Shown here piece after piece: positions 14,483 through 21,139 of a stretch of 30,755 nucleotides of DNA (position 1 is its first letter; the number at the start of each line of letters is the position of its first letter). The notes under the pieces were generated by a model. That model was given only the letters and a program-made list of their open reading frames with translations, had not been told where the DNA came from and did no database searches. Source of the stretch: a virus; the IMG/VR virus record IMGVR_UViG_3300049255_000564, positions 1-30,755 of that record, one strand, 5' to 3'. Both the position numbers and the translations under genes were made by a program.

Positions 14483-15287
14483 GGGCGCCCGCCAGCGAAG
14501 CAAGATGGATGACCCAGGCGCGCCAGGCCGGCACGCGGCGCTCGCGCGCGATCGCGCGCACCTCCGCCGGCTCGACGCCGCCCATGGCCCGGACGGCGAG
14601 CGAAAGCGTCTCGGCCGAAAATTCCCCGGCGTCATGGCCGCCGTAGAGCAGCTCCTCGAAGGCGCGGATCAGCGCCGCGCTGACCGGCGCGCATTGCGCC
14701 TCGCGCAACGCCTGCAGCACCACGCGCGCCCCCATCGCGCCGCGCCGGTCGATCAGTTTTCGCACGGTCGACAGCGCCAAAGTGTCGCCCGGCCGGAACA
14801 GCCTGTGCGACGGCGGGAAGGCCAAAAGCCGCACGCCCGCGCGCTCGCAGACCTTGGCGATCGTGCGCGCGTCGTCGTCGCCGGCGGCGAGCTCGGCGCG
14901 AAAAATCTGCATCGGCGTGACGTTGAGCCGGTCGCGGTTGAGGCCGACGAAGGCGCGCGCGCGCTCGGCGATCTCGGCGGCCGCCACCACCAGCACGGGG
15001 ATCTCGGCGATCCCGCCATGCGTGACGGCGGCGATGGCGGTGTGCTGGCCGTCGATCACCTGCCAGGAACCGTCGACCTCGGCGACCACGGGCGCCTTGA
15101 ACCGCCGCCAGTCCCAATCCTGCACGATGCGCGCGATCAGCTCGATCGAGCGCTCCGACAGCGAACGCTGATAGGTCTCGTCGACGCACAGCCTTGTCGG
15201 CGCGATCCACAGCACGCGCGGCGGCGCGGTCGCGATCGGCGCCGGTGGGGCGAAAGGCAGTTGCAGCGGCTCGATCGCGCGCATCAT
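14460..15287 (-). CDS. ParB/sulfiredoxin-fold protein
   Basis: A 275-residue protein with a ParB N-terminal-type domain. After LWIAPTRLCVDETYQRSLSE (a typical ParB-like opening, residues about 25-45) come FKAPVVAEVDGSWQVIDGQH and TAIAAVTHGGIAEIPVLVV, where the DGQH motif marks the nucleotide/phosphate-binding loop. The rest (from 130) is helical. Similar stand-alone proteins are common in phages and are not partition proteins; some bind or cut nucleotides or DNA. The first ATG overlaps the upstream stop as ATGA. Confidence 0.75.
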   Translation of the reverse strand: MMRAIEPLQLPFAPPAPIATAPPRVLWIAPTRLCVDETYQRSLSERSIELIARIVQDWDWRRFKAPVVAEVDGSWQVIDGQHTAIAAVTHGGIAEIPVLVVAAAEIAERARAFVGLNRDRLNVTPMQIFRAELAAGDDDARTIAKVCERAGVRLLAFPPSHRLFRPGDTLALSTVRKLIDRRGAMGARVVLQALREAQCAPVSAALIRAFEELLYGGHDAGEFSAETLSLAVRAMGGVEPAEVRAIARERRVPAWRAWVIHLASLAGAHDHSDAA

Positions 15288-15860
15288 CCCCGCTCTCCCC
15301 GCACCCAGCCGAAAACCGGCGCGCGGCGAACGCCGCGCTCGAAAACCAGCCAGACGACGTCGCGCCGGCCCGTGCCGAGCCGCTCGCCCGCCGCGCGCTT
15401 GCGCGCATAGACCTCGCCCGGCCACATCGAGGGGCGCGGATGCACCGCCAGCACGGCCGCGAGCGGCAGGCCCTCGAGCCAGCGCCCGGCCGCGTTGATG
15501 CGCTGCACATGGGTCAGCAGCGCCACGCGCGAAGGCGCGCACGAGATCGACGCCGTGGCCGAACGGCGGATTGCAGACGATGTCGAATTTTTGGCCCGCC
15601 GCGCGCGGCGCCCGCCAATCCTCGCTCAAGAAATCTTGAGCCCCCGGCGACGGCGGCCGCGCGTTTGACGAGATCGCTGCCATAGGCCCTGAGCCAGAAG
15701 CCCGCGCGGCGCGCACCACATTGCCGAAGCCGGCGCAAGGGTCGACGACGACCGGCCCGAACTTGCGCGTCTCGAACAAAGCGCGCGACACCCAGACCTC
15801 CTCGACGTAATGCTCGTGCGCATCGCGCGGGAGCGCCTCAGCCAGACGGAGCGCGGTCAT
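15284..15860 (-). pseudogene. Frameshifted DNA N6-adenine-type methyltransferase
   Basis: Pieces of one methyltransferase lie in all three minus-strand frames. It starts at the ATG 15860 with the SAM motif VVVDPCAGFGNVVRAAR, shifts near 15700-15712 to GFWLRAYGSDLVKRAAAVAGG, returns at the G5 run 15641-15645 to DFLSEDWRAP and the catalytic FDIVCNPPFGHGVDLV, then shifts near 15525-15531 to a third frame for the C-terminus (RPSMWPGEVYARKR, DVVWLVFERG) ending at 15284. Each join fits a one- or two-base indel. Either the gene is dead or the sequence has indel errors; the start and end overlaps with neighbours are still intact. A GTG at 15526 could translate the C-terminal 80 codons alone. Confidence 0.75.
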
Positions 15861-16222
15861 ACGCCAAGCTCCCGCAAGGCTTCGCGCAGCGCGACGATCT
15901 CGGGAGCGCGCGAGTTGGGCGCCGCCGCCGTCAGCGCGGCGCCGATCTCCGCCAAGACCTCCTTCTTCCAACCGGGATACGCCACCGCGCCGAGCAATTG
16001 CTTCCGCAGATCGCCGACGCCTCGCGTAGCCTCTCGCAAGGCGAAGAGCACGCCTTCCGAGCCCCTCGGGGGCTCGGACGCGCTCAAAACCCGCGCGGCA
16101 ATGTCGTCGAGCGCCGCGGGCGGCCATTCCGGCAGGTTCAAAGCTTGAACGCACAAGCGCCGCACGCGCACCGCGGCATGATCCGATGTCGCCCAGGGCG
16201 TGCCCTCGCGCCGCGTCTTCAT
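15857..16222 (-). CDS. Hypothetical protein
   Basis: A 121-residue mostly helical protein starting MKTRREGTPWATSDHAAVRV. It ends in an ATGA overlap with the methyltransferase remnant and begins in an overlap with the gene upstream. No motif is recognised; LREATRGVGDLRKQLLGAV suggests amphipathic helices. Confidence 0.65.
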   Translation of the reverse strand: MKTRREGTPWATSDHAAVRVRRLCVQALNLPEWPPAALDDIAARVLSASEPPRGSEGVLFALREATRGVGDLRKQLLGAVAYPGWKKEVLAEIGAALTAAAPNSRAPEIVALREALRELGV

Positions 16223-16665
16223 GGCGCCGCCTTCCGCCGCGCCGCGACGAGGGCCGAGATCAGCGCGTCGAGATGTTCGAGGAGCCGCGCGTCGCCGCCC
16301 TCGCCGAGCGCGCCGATCCGGCGCATCAGGTCCGCCAGCATCGCGCCATGCTGCGCCTCCTCGCGCGCCATCAGTTCCGCGAGGCTTTCGTCGGAGGGCG
16401 CGATCGGCGTGAAAAAGCCGCCGGCGTCGAACGCGAGCGCCTCGGCCGCCGCCGTCGCGCCGAGCCGGTAGTGGCTCAGCCGGCGCACGGCGTCGAACGA
16501 GATCTGCGCGTCGGCGACCTGCTCGTCGGCGTAGGCGTAAGTCTGGCTGACGCCCCGGCCCAAAACGAAGGCGGCTTCCTTCACGCCGCCGACCTCGGCG
16601 AACAGCGCGCCGACGATCTGTTTGGTCGAGCCGTACTCGCGCGGCTTGATCGGCCGGAAGCTCAT
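16219..16665 (-). CDS. Phage regulatory protein, CII-like helix-turn-helix (tentative)
   Basis: A 148-residue protein starting MSFRPIKPREYGSTKQIVGA. Residues 15-50 (LFAEVGGVKEAAFVLGRGVS then QTYAYADEQ) fit a helix-turn-helix, followed by the ISFDAVRRLSHY segment. This arrangement resembles small alphaproteobacterial phage regulators with a CII/Cro-like fold. The C-terminal half is helical. Start: the ATG at 16665 overlaps the small membrane gene upstream as ATGA, so the longer frame to 16701 is rejected. Role as an early regulator is inferred. Confidence 0.6.
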   Translation of the reverse strand: MSFRPIKPREYGSTKQIVGALFAEVGGVKEAAFVLGRGVSQTYAYADEQVADAQISFDAVRRLSHYRLGATAAAEALAFDAGGFFTPIAPSDESLAELMAREEAQHGAMLADLMRRIGALGEGGDARLLEHLDALISALVAARRKAAP

Positions 16666-16814
16666 GCGCAGATCCCCGTCATCACTTTGAGGAGGATCCA
16701 ACCGGCGATCCAGAGCACGGTGGCCGCGCCGATCGCCATCAGCGCAAGCGCGGAGAACACCAAAAGCTTGGCCGCCCGCAGATGACGGGGATGGATGTCG
16801 CCCTCAATCCGCAT
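16662..16814 (-). CDS. Small membrane protein (50 aa)
   Basis: A 50-residue protein starting MRIEGDIHPRHLRAAKLL. Residues 16-45 are hydrophobic (VFSALALMAIGAATVLWIAG and WILLKVM) and form one long or two short membrane spans. It overlaps genes on both sides (11 bases upstream, ATGA downstream). A role in the host membrane during early infection is possible; no family is recognised. Confidence 0.6.
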   Translation of the reverse strand: MRIEGDIHPRHLRAAKLLVFSALALMAIGAATVLWIAGWILLKVMTGICA

Positions 16815-17148
16815 GCGCCGCTCCCGTTGCGGGAGGAAACCAAAGCTCGAATTCGCGGCTGTTGAGCCATATGTCGAGCACGCGATCCTGCCTGAGGTAG
16901 AGCACGCGCAGATCGGGCTCGGCGCCCAATTTGACCTCGACCACGAGATGCGGTTCGCCCTGGCCTTTGACGTTGGCGTCGCTGACCGGCGTGATGAAAT
17001 CGCCGACCCGGAAGCGCGGCCCGGCCTTCTGTTCGGCGAAGCGCCGCCCCGCCTCGCGCAACCGCATCCTCGCCGCCTCCGGCAACAAAGCCGCTCCCCG
17101 CTCGGCGCCGCTCTCGCTGAGGCGGCCCAGCATTTCGACCAAATTCAT
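16804..17148 (-). CDS. Hypothetical protein with small beta-barrel-like domain
   Basis: A 114-residue protein starting MNLVEMLGRLSESGAERGAA, with GGAGG before the ATG at 17148. Residues 45-105 alternate strands (FRVGDFITPVSDANVKGQGE, PHLVVEVKLGAEPDLRVLYL), a pattern of small phage proteins that set a turn-rich barrel after a helical N-terminus. Function unknown. Confidence 0.65.
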   Translation of the reverse strand: MNLVEMLGRLSESGAERGAALLPEAARMRLREAGRRFAEQKAGPRFRVGDFITPVSDANVKGQGEPHLVVEVKLGAEPDLRVLYLRQDRVLDIWLNSREFELWFPPATGAAHAD

Positions 17149-17162
17149 GCGCGCCTCCGAAA

Positions 17163-17480
17163 TCACACGCCGTTCAGCGGCGCGAAGAAACAATAGACGA
17201 CCGGCCCCGGCTCGCTGCGAGCGTTCCAAAACCCCCAATAGGAGCCGTCCGGCGACGGCAGCGCGCGGGCGATGGGGACGACGGTGGTGAGCCCATCGAT
17301 GTGATAGCCGTCCGCCCTGATGTGCACGGCGCCGGGCTTGACGTGATGCGCGTCGCTCGGCCCGCAGCACCAGGCTTTCACCCAGGGCGGCACCGGCTCG
17401 CCGTTCGCCCAGAAATCATGCGCCGCCGCCGGCGAACCGGCGAAAGCCAGCGCGCCGAGCGCGAGCAGCCGCCGCCTCAC
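17163..17480 (-). CDS. Secreted hypothetical protein
   Basis: A 105-residue protein with a clear Sec signal peptide: RRR, then LLALGALAFAGSPAAA and a cleavage site before HDFW (after residue 20). The mature part holds a Cys pair (AWCCGPSDAHHV) and ends VVYCFFAPLNGV; it would act in the periplasm. The GTG start overlaps the upstream stop as GTGA. Similar short exported proteins with HDFW..GEPVPPWVK are known to me from rhizobial phages and genomes without known role. Being in the early operon, it may alter the host envelope. Confidence 0.75.
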   Translation of the reverse strand: MRRRLLALGALAFAGSPAAAHDFWANGEPVPPWVKAWCCGPSDAHHVKPGAVHIRADGYHIDGLTTVVPIARALPSPDGSYWGFWNARSEPGPVVYCFFAPLNGV

Positions 17481-17770
17481 GCCGGCGCTCCCACGCGCGC
17501 CGGCCGCGGCTCGGCCGCGAGCCGCCGCAGCGCCTCGAACTCGCGCTCGGCCTCGCCGAGCGGCCGGAAACATTCGCGCGGATAGAGGATTCCGGGCGCC
17601 TCGACAAAGGCGAGGAACAGACCCTCCCGCCCGGTTTGCCAATTGACCGCGCGCCGGGCCTCGCGCAGCGTGCAGACCTCGCCGATCGCCGGCGCGTCGA
17701 TCCGCACGCCCGCTTCGGTCAACCAACCCGTCGTATTGACGCATTGCCAGCGTCGCGCCGCCCCATCCAT
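17477..17770 (-). CDS. Conserved hypothetical phage protein (GEVCTLRE type)
   Basis: A 97-residue protein with the pattern WQCVNTTGWLTE, then IGEVCTLREARR, GREGLFLAFVEAPG and PRECFRPL. This small beta-rich family, with its GEVCTV(R) core, recurs in alphaproteobacterial phages; its function is not known. It is coupled to the secreted-protein gene by a GTGA overlap. Confidence 0.75.
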   Translation of the reverse strand: MDGAARRWQCVNTTGWLTEAGVRIDAPAIGEVCTLREARRAVNWQTGREGLFLAFVEAPGILYPRECFRPLGEAEREFEALRRLAAEPRPARVGAPA

Positions 17771-17819
17771 GCCTGCCCCCTCTTGGCGCCCGCCGCGCCG
17801 CGATCAAACAAACAAACCG

Positions 17820-18395
17820 CTACCCGCTCACCAGATTGAGCCGCCCGCCGTCGCGCCGCGCCCGATCGGCGATCGTGGCCTGAATGACGTTGAGATCGAG
17901 CGGCGGCATGAGCTGCTCCACCGGAGGCAGCTCGTTCAGGAAGGCGATGGCCGCCTCCGAATCGAGGCCGTCGGCGATGATGCGGGTCTGCGCGGCGACG
18001 CTCTGCGCTTCGATCTGCACGAAAGCCGCCTTTTCGATCGCCGCGATTTCCGCCTGCGCCAGCCGGCGCAATTCGGTGCGCCGCTCGGAAAAGGCGTTGC
18101 TGCCGCGGGATTGCCAGTAGCAGGCGAGTTTCGGCCGAAACTCCTCGGGTATGCCGAGCCGCGCCGACTCCGCCTCGATCTTGTCCATCGCCTCCTGGAC
18201 GGCCCTGTCTCCGGCCTCCATGGCCGCGTTCCAGACTTCGTTGCTGTCGAAGGCGTGAGCGGCCGAGACTTGCCGCTCGAACTCCACGAGCATTTGCGCC
18301 GATCTCTGCTGCGCGGCGCTCTTGGCGATCCTCTCGCGGCTTCTGATGAGCCGGACGAGATCGTCGCGTTCCGCCTTGGTCATGCGCCGGTCCAT
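17820..18395 (-). CDS. Hypothetical helical protein
   Basis: A 191-residue, almost wholly helical protein starting MDRRMTKAERDDLVRLIRSR. Residues 5-80 and 100-150 likely form coiled coils. GGAGGAG stands right before the ATG at 18395. A second ATG four codons later is possible. The family (MTKAERDDL..LIRSRER opening) seems common in rhizobial prophages; role unknown. Confidence 0.7.
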   Translation of the reverse strand: MDRRMTKAERDDLVRLIRSRERIAKSAAQQRSAQMLVEFERQVSAAHAFDSNEVWNAAMEAGDRAVQEAMDKIEAESARLGIPEEFRPKLACYWQSRGSNAFSERRTELRRLAQAEIAAIEKAAFVQIEAQSVAAQTRIIADGLDSEAAIAFLNELPPVEQLMPPLDLNVIQATIADRARRDGGRLNLVSG

Positions 18396-18444
18396 GAGCT
18401 CCTCCCGCTGGCGGACGGACCGCCGGTGACCGCAGGCATGAAAC

Positions 18445-18771
18445 CTAGTCTGGAGGGTGGAAGGGTCTCGCGAAGACGCCGACCTGGGTCTCGCTCAAGT
18501 AATGATCGACGTCGATGACGACCAAAATCTCGGGCGACCCCAAAACCGTCGCGCGCAGGCCTCGGCGAATGCACTGGGAGCCGAACCCGCGTCTGGGCGC
18601 CGTGAAGAACCGCAAGTCCGGCGCCAGATACATGACTTTCCCCATAAAGGATTCGCTGTCCTCGACCCGCACGTCCGGCGCAAAGCCGGAAATCCGTTCC
18701 AGCGTGATTTGGAACGAGGGCGCGGGCCGGAGGAATTCCGGCAGGTCCTCCGTGTGGAACAGTTGCAGCAT
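18445..18771 (-). CDS. Hypothetical protein
   Basis: A 108-residue protein starting MLQLFHTEDLPEFLRPAPSF. It has alternating strands (QITLERISGFAPDVRVEDSE, MGKVMYLAPDLRFF) and ends FARPFHPPD. A GGGGAG lies about 10 bases before the ATG at 18771. The longer frame upstream to 18870 would run through a strong hairpin and is less likely. Second gene after the cro-like regulator in the leftward operon. Confidence 0.6.
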   Translation of the reverse strand: MLQLFHTEDLPEFLRPAPSFQITLERISGFAPDVRVEDSESFMGKVMYLAPDLRFFTAPRRGFGSQCIRRGLRATVLGSPEILVVIDVDHYLSETQVGVFARPFHPPD

Positions 18772-18918
18772 CCGCGCGTTCTCCCCGTTGCGCTTCGCCC
18801 GATCCCGCCGCCGATCTCCCCCGAACCGGGCGGCCCTCGAACGGCCGCCCGGCCCTCGCCGCGTCCGCACGAGGAACGGCGCGCGGCGAAAGACGATTCG
18901 ATGAAGGCCCCCGGAAAC
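18772..18918. other. Early-operon leader gap with a 10-bp hairpin
   Basis: This 147-base gap between the cro-like gene and the next gene holds a perfect stem CCGGGCGGCC (18826-18835) / GGCCGCCCGG (18843-18852) with a seven-base loop. No T-run follows on either strand, so it is not a standard terminator. It may be an antitermination, pausing or stabilising structure in the leftward transcript. Confidence 0.5.
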
Positions 18919-19158
18919 TCACGACGCGTCTCCGCTATCTTCCGCAGGGGAAACGGGCGACGAAGGCGCGGGCGCCTCGATGATCTCGCCGGCCTCGAGC
19001 CGGGCTTCGAGATCGTCGAGTAGGCGGCGCACCGGGCCGCGCTCCTCGTTCTCGCCGCGCTCGATGCGCGAAATCGTCGCCTGCGTCAGGCCGAGATAGG
19101 CGCCCATCTGGTGTTGGTGCCAATTCAACCGCTTGCGGATGCGTTCGAGCTTGGTCAT
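18919..19158 (-). CDS. Cro-like XRE-family HTH regulator
   Basis: A 79-residue protein with a textbook helix-turn-helix: RIRKRLNWHQHQMGAYLGLT then QATISRIERGENEERGPVRR. The C-terminus is acidic and proline-rich. It is divergent from the S24 repressor with three operators between them, the position of Cro. The ATG at 19158 starts 7 bases after the -10 box of its promoter (TTGACG-N17-TATGGG, 19193-19165), so the message could be leaderless. It would repress the repressor gene and tune early leftward transcription, as Cro does. Confidence 0.85.
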   Translation of the reverse strand: MTKLERIRKRLNWHQHQMGAYLGLTQATISRIERGENEERGPVRRLLDDLEARLEAGEIIEAPAPSSPVSPAEDSGDAS

Positions 19159-19164
19159 GCGCAA

Positions 19165-19193
19165 CCCATACAAAACGTATTCGTCGCCGTCAA
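19165..19193 (-). promoter_or_regulatory. Leftward early promoter
   Basis: On the minus strand, TTGACG (19193-19188), a 17-base spacer and TATGGG (19170-19165). It contains the first operator in its spacer and -10 end, so repressor binding would block it. The downstream ATG of the cro-like gene lies where transcription should start. Confidence 0.75.
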
Positions 19194-19220
19194 TACCCAT
19201 CGTATGGATACAAAACGTAT
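19168..19220. promoter_or_regulatory. Three repressor operators, ATAC-N5-GTAT
   Basis: ATACAAAACGTAT (19168-19180), ATACCCATCGTAT (19193-19205) and ATACAAAACGTAT (19208-19220). The outer two are identical; all share the ATAC/GTAT dyad. Spacing centre to centre is 25 and 15 bases. The third overlaps a TATAGC -10-like box (19218-19223) just before the repressor start. The layout mirrors a lambda-type right operator with three sites. Confidence 0.85.
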
Positions 19221-19230
19221 AGCGCGCCGC

Positions 19231-19878
19231 ATGACGGCGGACCAGAAAGCAGCGGCGCGCCTTCGGGAAGCCCGCGCCCAGGCCGGCTTCGAATCGTCCG
19301 CAGCCGCCGCGCGCGCGTTGGGCGTCAAGGAAGCCGGCTACACCCATCACGAGAACGGCCAGCGCGGCTTCGCGCACAAGGCCGCGTTCTACGCCGAGCG
19401 CTTCGGCGTCGCGGCCGATTGGCTGATGACCGGACGCGGCCCGAAGAGCGGCGCTTCAACCATCGAGATGAAGGGCGCGATCGGCGCCGGCGAGAAGGTC
19501 GAGCCGGCCGACGACCAGGCCGAGATCGCGCGCGGCGAATGGGTGGAGCTGCCCCGCCCGCGCGACGCGGAAGCCTTCGTCGTGCGCGGCGATTCAATGC
19601 AGCCGCGTTTCTTTCGCGGCGAAATTCTCATCTTCGACGCGCTGCCGACCCGGCCCGAGTCCAGGTTGGTCGGGCAGATCTGCCGCATCCGGCTCCCGGA
19701 CGGCGCTTCTTACGTGAAGGTTTTATTCGGCGCGGAGGGCGCTTGGCGTCTGCATTCCATGCGATTCGGCGAGCCGGTGATCGAGGTCGCCGAGATCAGA
19801 AGCGTCTATCGCTGGCGCGCCCTGCTGCCGCCCCGCCGTGCGCATGTCCAGGTGTTCGCGCCGCCGACGGACGCGTGA
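19231..19878 (+). CDS. Phage repressor, HTH plus S24 (LexA/CI-type) peptidase
   Basis: A 215-residue lysogeny repressor. Residues 5-65 are an HTH domain (LREARAQAGFESSAAAARAL, then GVKEAGYTHHENGQRG). The C-terminal domain is a self-cleaving S24 peptidase: cleavage site likely Ala86-Gly87 (KGAIGAGEKV), nucleophile Ser122 (VRGDSMQPRF) and general-base Lys163 (GASYVKVLFG). RecA-stimulated cleavage after DNA damage would induce the prophage (family knowledge). In-frame starts exist at 19111 and 19204, but they lie in or before the operators; ATG 19231 is preferred. It stands 8 bases after TATAGC, so the message may be leaderless, as for lambda cI. Confidence 0.92.
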   Translation: MTADQKAAARLREARAQAGFESSAAAARALGVKEAGYTHHENGQRGFAHKAAFYAERFGVAADWLMTGRGPKSGASTIEMKGAIGAGEKVEPADDQAEIARGEWVELPRPRDAEAFVVRGDSMQPRFFRGEILIFDALPTRPESRLVGQICRIRLPDGASYVKVLFGAEGAWRLHSMRFGEPVIEVAEIRSVYRWRALLPPRRAHVQVFAPPTDA

Positions 19879-19881
19879 GGC

Positions 19882-20766
19882 TCAGGCCAGCCGCAGCGGC
19901 CGGGACAGGTCGAGCTTGACCCGCCATTCCGGAAAACCGTTCTCGATCAGCGCGCGCGCCGCCAGCGCGCCGGGGCCGGCGAGCGCCGCCAATTCCTCGC
20001 CGAACGCCTTCGCGTCCTCGCGCGGGATGTAGCCGACCCGCCAGCCGCCGATGTCGACGGCGACGGCGTTGCGGTCATAGGAATTGTCGGGCTCGGCGTA
20101 GACCAGCGCATTCGTGCGGAAAAACACCGGCGCGTCGCGCCGCCCGCCGGCGATCTGGTCGAGCTCGATCTGCCTGTGGCTGCAGCCGGCGATCGCGAGC
20201 TCGTAAAGCCCCGGCCCGGACAACAACGGATATTCGGCGAGCGGCGGCGGGATTTCGTTGCGCCAATAGGCGTGGCCCTCGTTCGATTGGCGCTTCAGCA
20301 GCGGCGTCGGCGGACCGAGCGCCGCCGGCTCCGGCCCGCGCGCAGCTACGCCTTGCGCCGCTTCCTCCCGCAGGTCCTGCACGACGCGCCGGCTCTTGTG
20401 GGCGAGCGCGCCGATGATCTCCACGCGCCGCTGCGAATCGACGGCGGGCGCCCGCGAAATGCTTTCGAGCTCGCCGGCCCAGCCCGCGCTCTGGCGCTGC
20501 AGGGCGGCGAGCTGCTGGCGCAACAGCGCGTTCTCGCCGTCGTGGGACGAGGCCGCGACGGTGGTGTTGACGACCACCTGCTGCACGGGCGCCGCGGCGC
20601 TTCGGGTATTGCCCGTCAACGACCAGACGAAGGCGACGATCCAGCCGATGCCGGTCCAGCCCAGCAAAACGGTAAGCGCGAGGATCGCCGTGGCCGAGCG
20701 GTGACCGCGCGCCAACGCGATCATGGGCGGCGTGAAATAAAACACGACCGCGAACATAAGCGCCAT
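19882..20766 (-). CDS. Superinfection-immunity membrane domain fused to HIRAN domain
   Basis: A 294-residue protein. Residues 1-50 hold two membrane spans (ALMFAVVFYFTPPMIALARG and ILALTVLLGWTGIGWIVAFV) with the RGH and GWTGIGW features of the Imm superinfection-immunity family, which blocks DNA entry of related phages in T4 (family knowledge). A coiled coil follows (about 70-100). The last third (from about 188) fits a HIRAN domain, a DNA-end or single-strand binding fold (ELAIAGCSHRQ, NSYDRNAVAVDIGGWRVGYI). GAGGGG precedes the ATG at 20766. It is convergent with the repressor gene and inside the immunity region, as expected of a gene made in lysogens. Confidence 0.8.
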   Translation of the reverse strand: MALMFAVVFYFTPPMIALARGHRSATAILALTVLLGWTGIGWIVAFVWSLTGNTRSAAAPVQQVVVNTTVAASSHDGENALLRQQLAALQRQSAGWAGELESISRAPAVDSQRRVEIIGALAHKSRRVVQDLREEAAQGVAARGPEPAALGPPTPLLKRQSNEGHAYWRNEIPPPLAEYPLLSGPGLYELAIAGCSHRQIELDQIAGGRRDAPVFFRTNALVYAEPDNSYDRNAVAVDIGGWRVGYIPREDAKAFGEELAALAGPGALAARALIENGFPEWRVKLDLSRPLRLA

Positions 20767-20959
20767 GTCGCCCCCCTCGTCAGCTGCTCCCTGCGACCCA
20801 AAGTCGCGCGCGAAGCGCCGGCTGTAAATGGCGGCAAAGCGCCGCAATCGCGCATTTTCGCGCTGCTTTTTGCGGCGCCCGTCCACAGCCATACGATACG
20901 TATTGACAAGCGCGAATACAGAACGTATGGGTTGCCGTCCCCACCGGAGCCCACGCGCC
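20767..20959. promoter_or_regulatory. Rightward promoter with two operators
   Basis: Plus strand TTGACA (20903-20908), a 17-base spacer, TATGGG (20926-20931). Operators ATACGATACGTAT (20891-20903) and ATACAGAACGTAT (20916-20928) abut the -35 and cover the -10. They follow the same ATAC-N5-GTAT rule as the sites at 19168-19220, so one repressor should control both. The promoter feeds the long rightward operon. The rest of the gap (20767-20890) has only short GC hairpins. Confidence 0.85.
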
Positions 20960-21139
20960 ATGTCCGCTCCCCTCGTTCCCCAGCCCATCTGCGCCGAGGT
21001 GCGCGCGATCCACGCGCGCCTGCGCGCTCTCGACGTGCGCGCCGAGCGTCAGAACGCGCTGCGCCACGCCGAGCGCCTGCGCCGCCTGAGCGAGCGCCAG
21101 GCGGCGCGGTTGAAGGCGCAGGCGGAGGCGCGCGCGTGA
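20960..21139 (+). CDS. Small coiled-coil protein
   Basis: A 59-residue, highly basic, wholly helical protein (LRALDVRAERQNALRHAERL). It is the first gene after the rightward promoter, with CGGAG before the ATG at 20960, and its stop overlaps the GTG start of the ParB gene as GTGA. A DNA- or partner-binding role is possible but not shown. Confidence 0.65.
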   Translation: MSAPLVPQPICAEVRAIHARLRALDVRAERQNALRHAERLRRLSERQAARLKAQAEARA

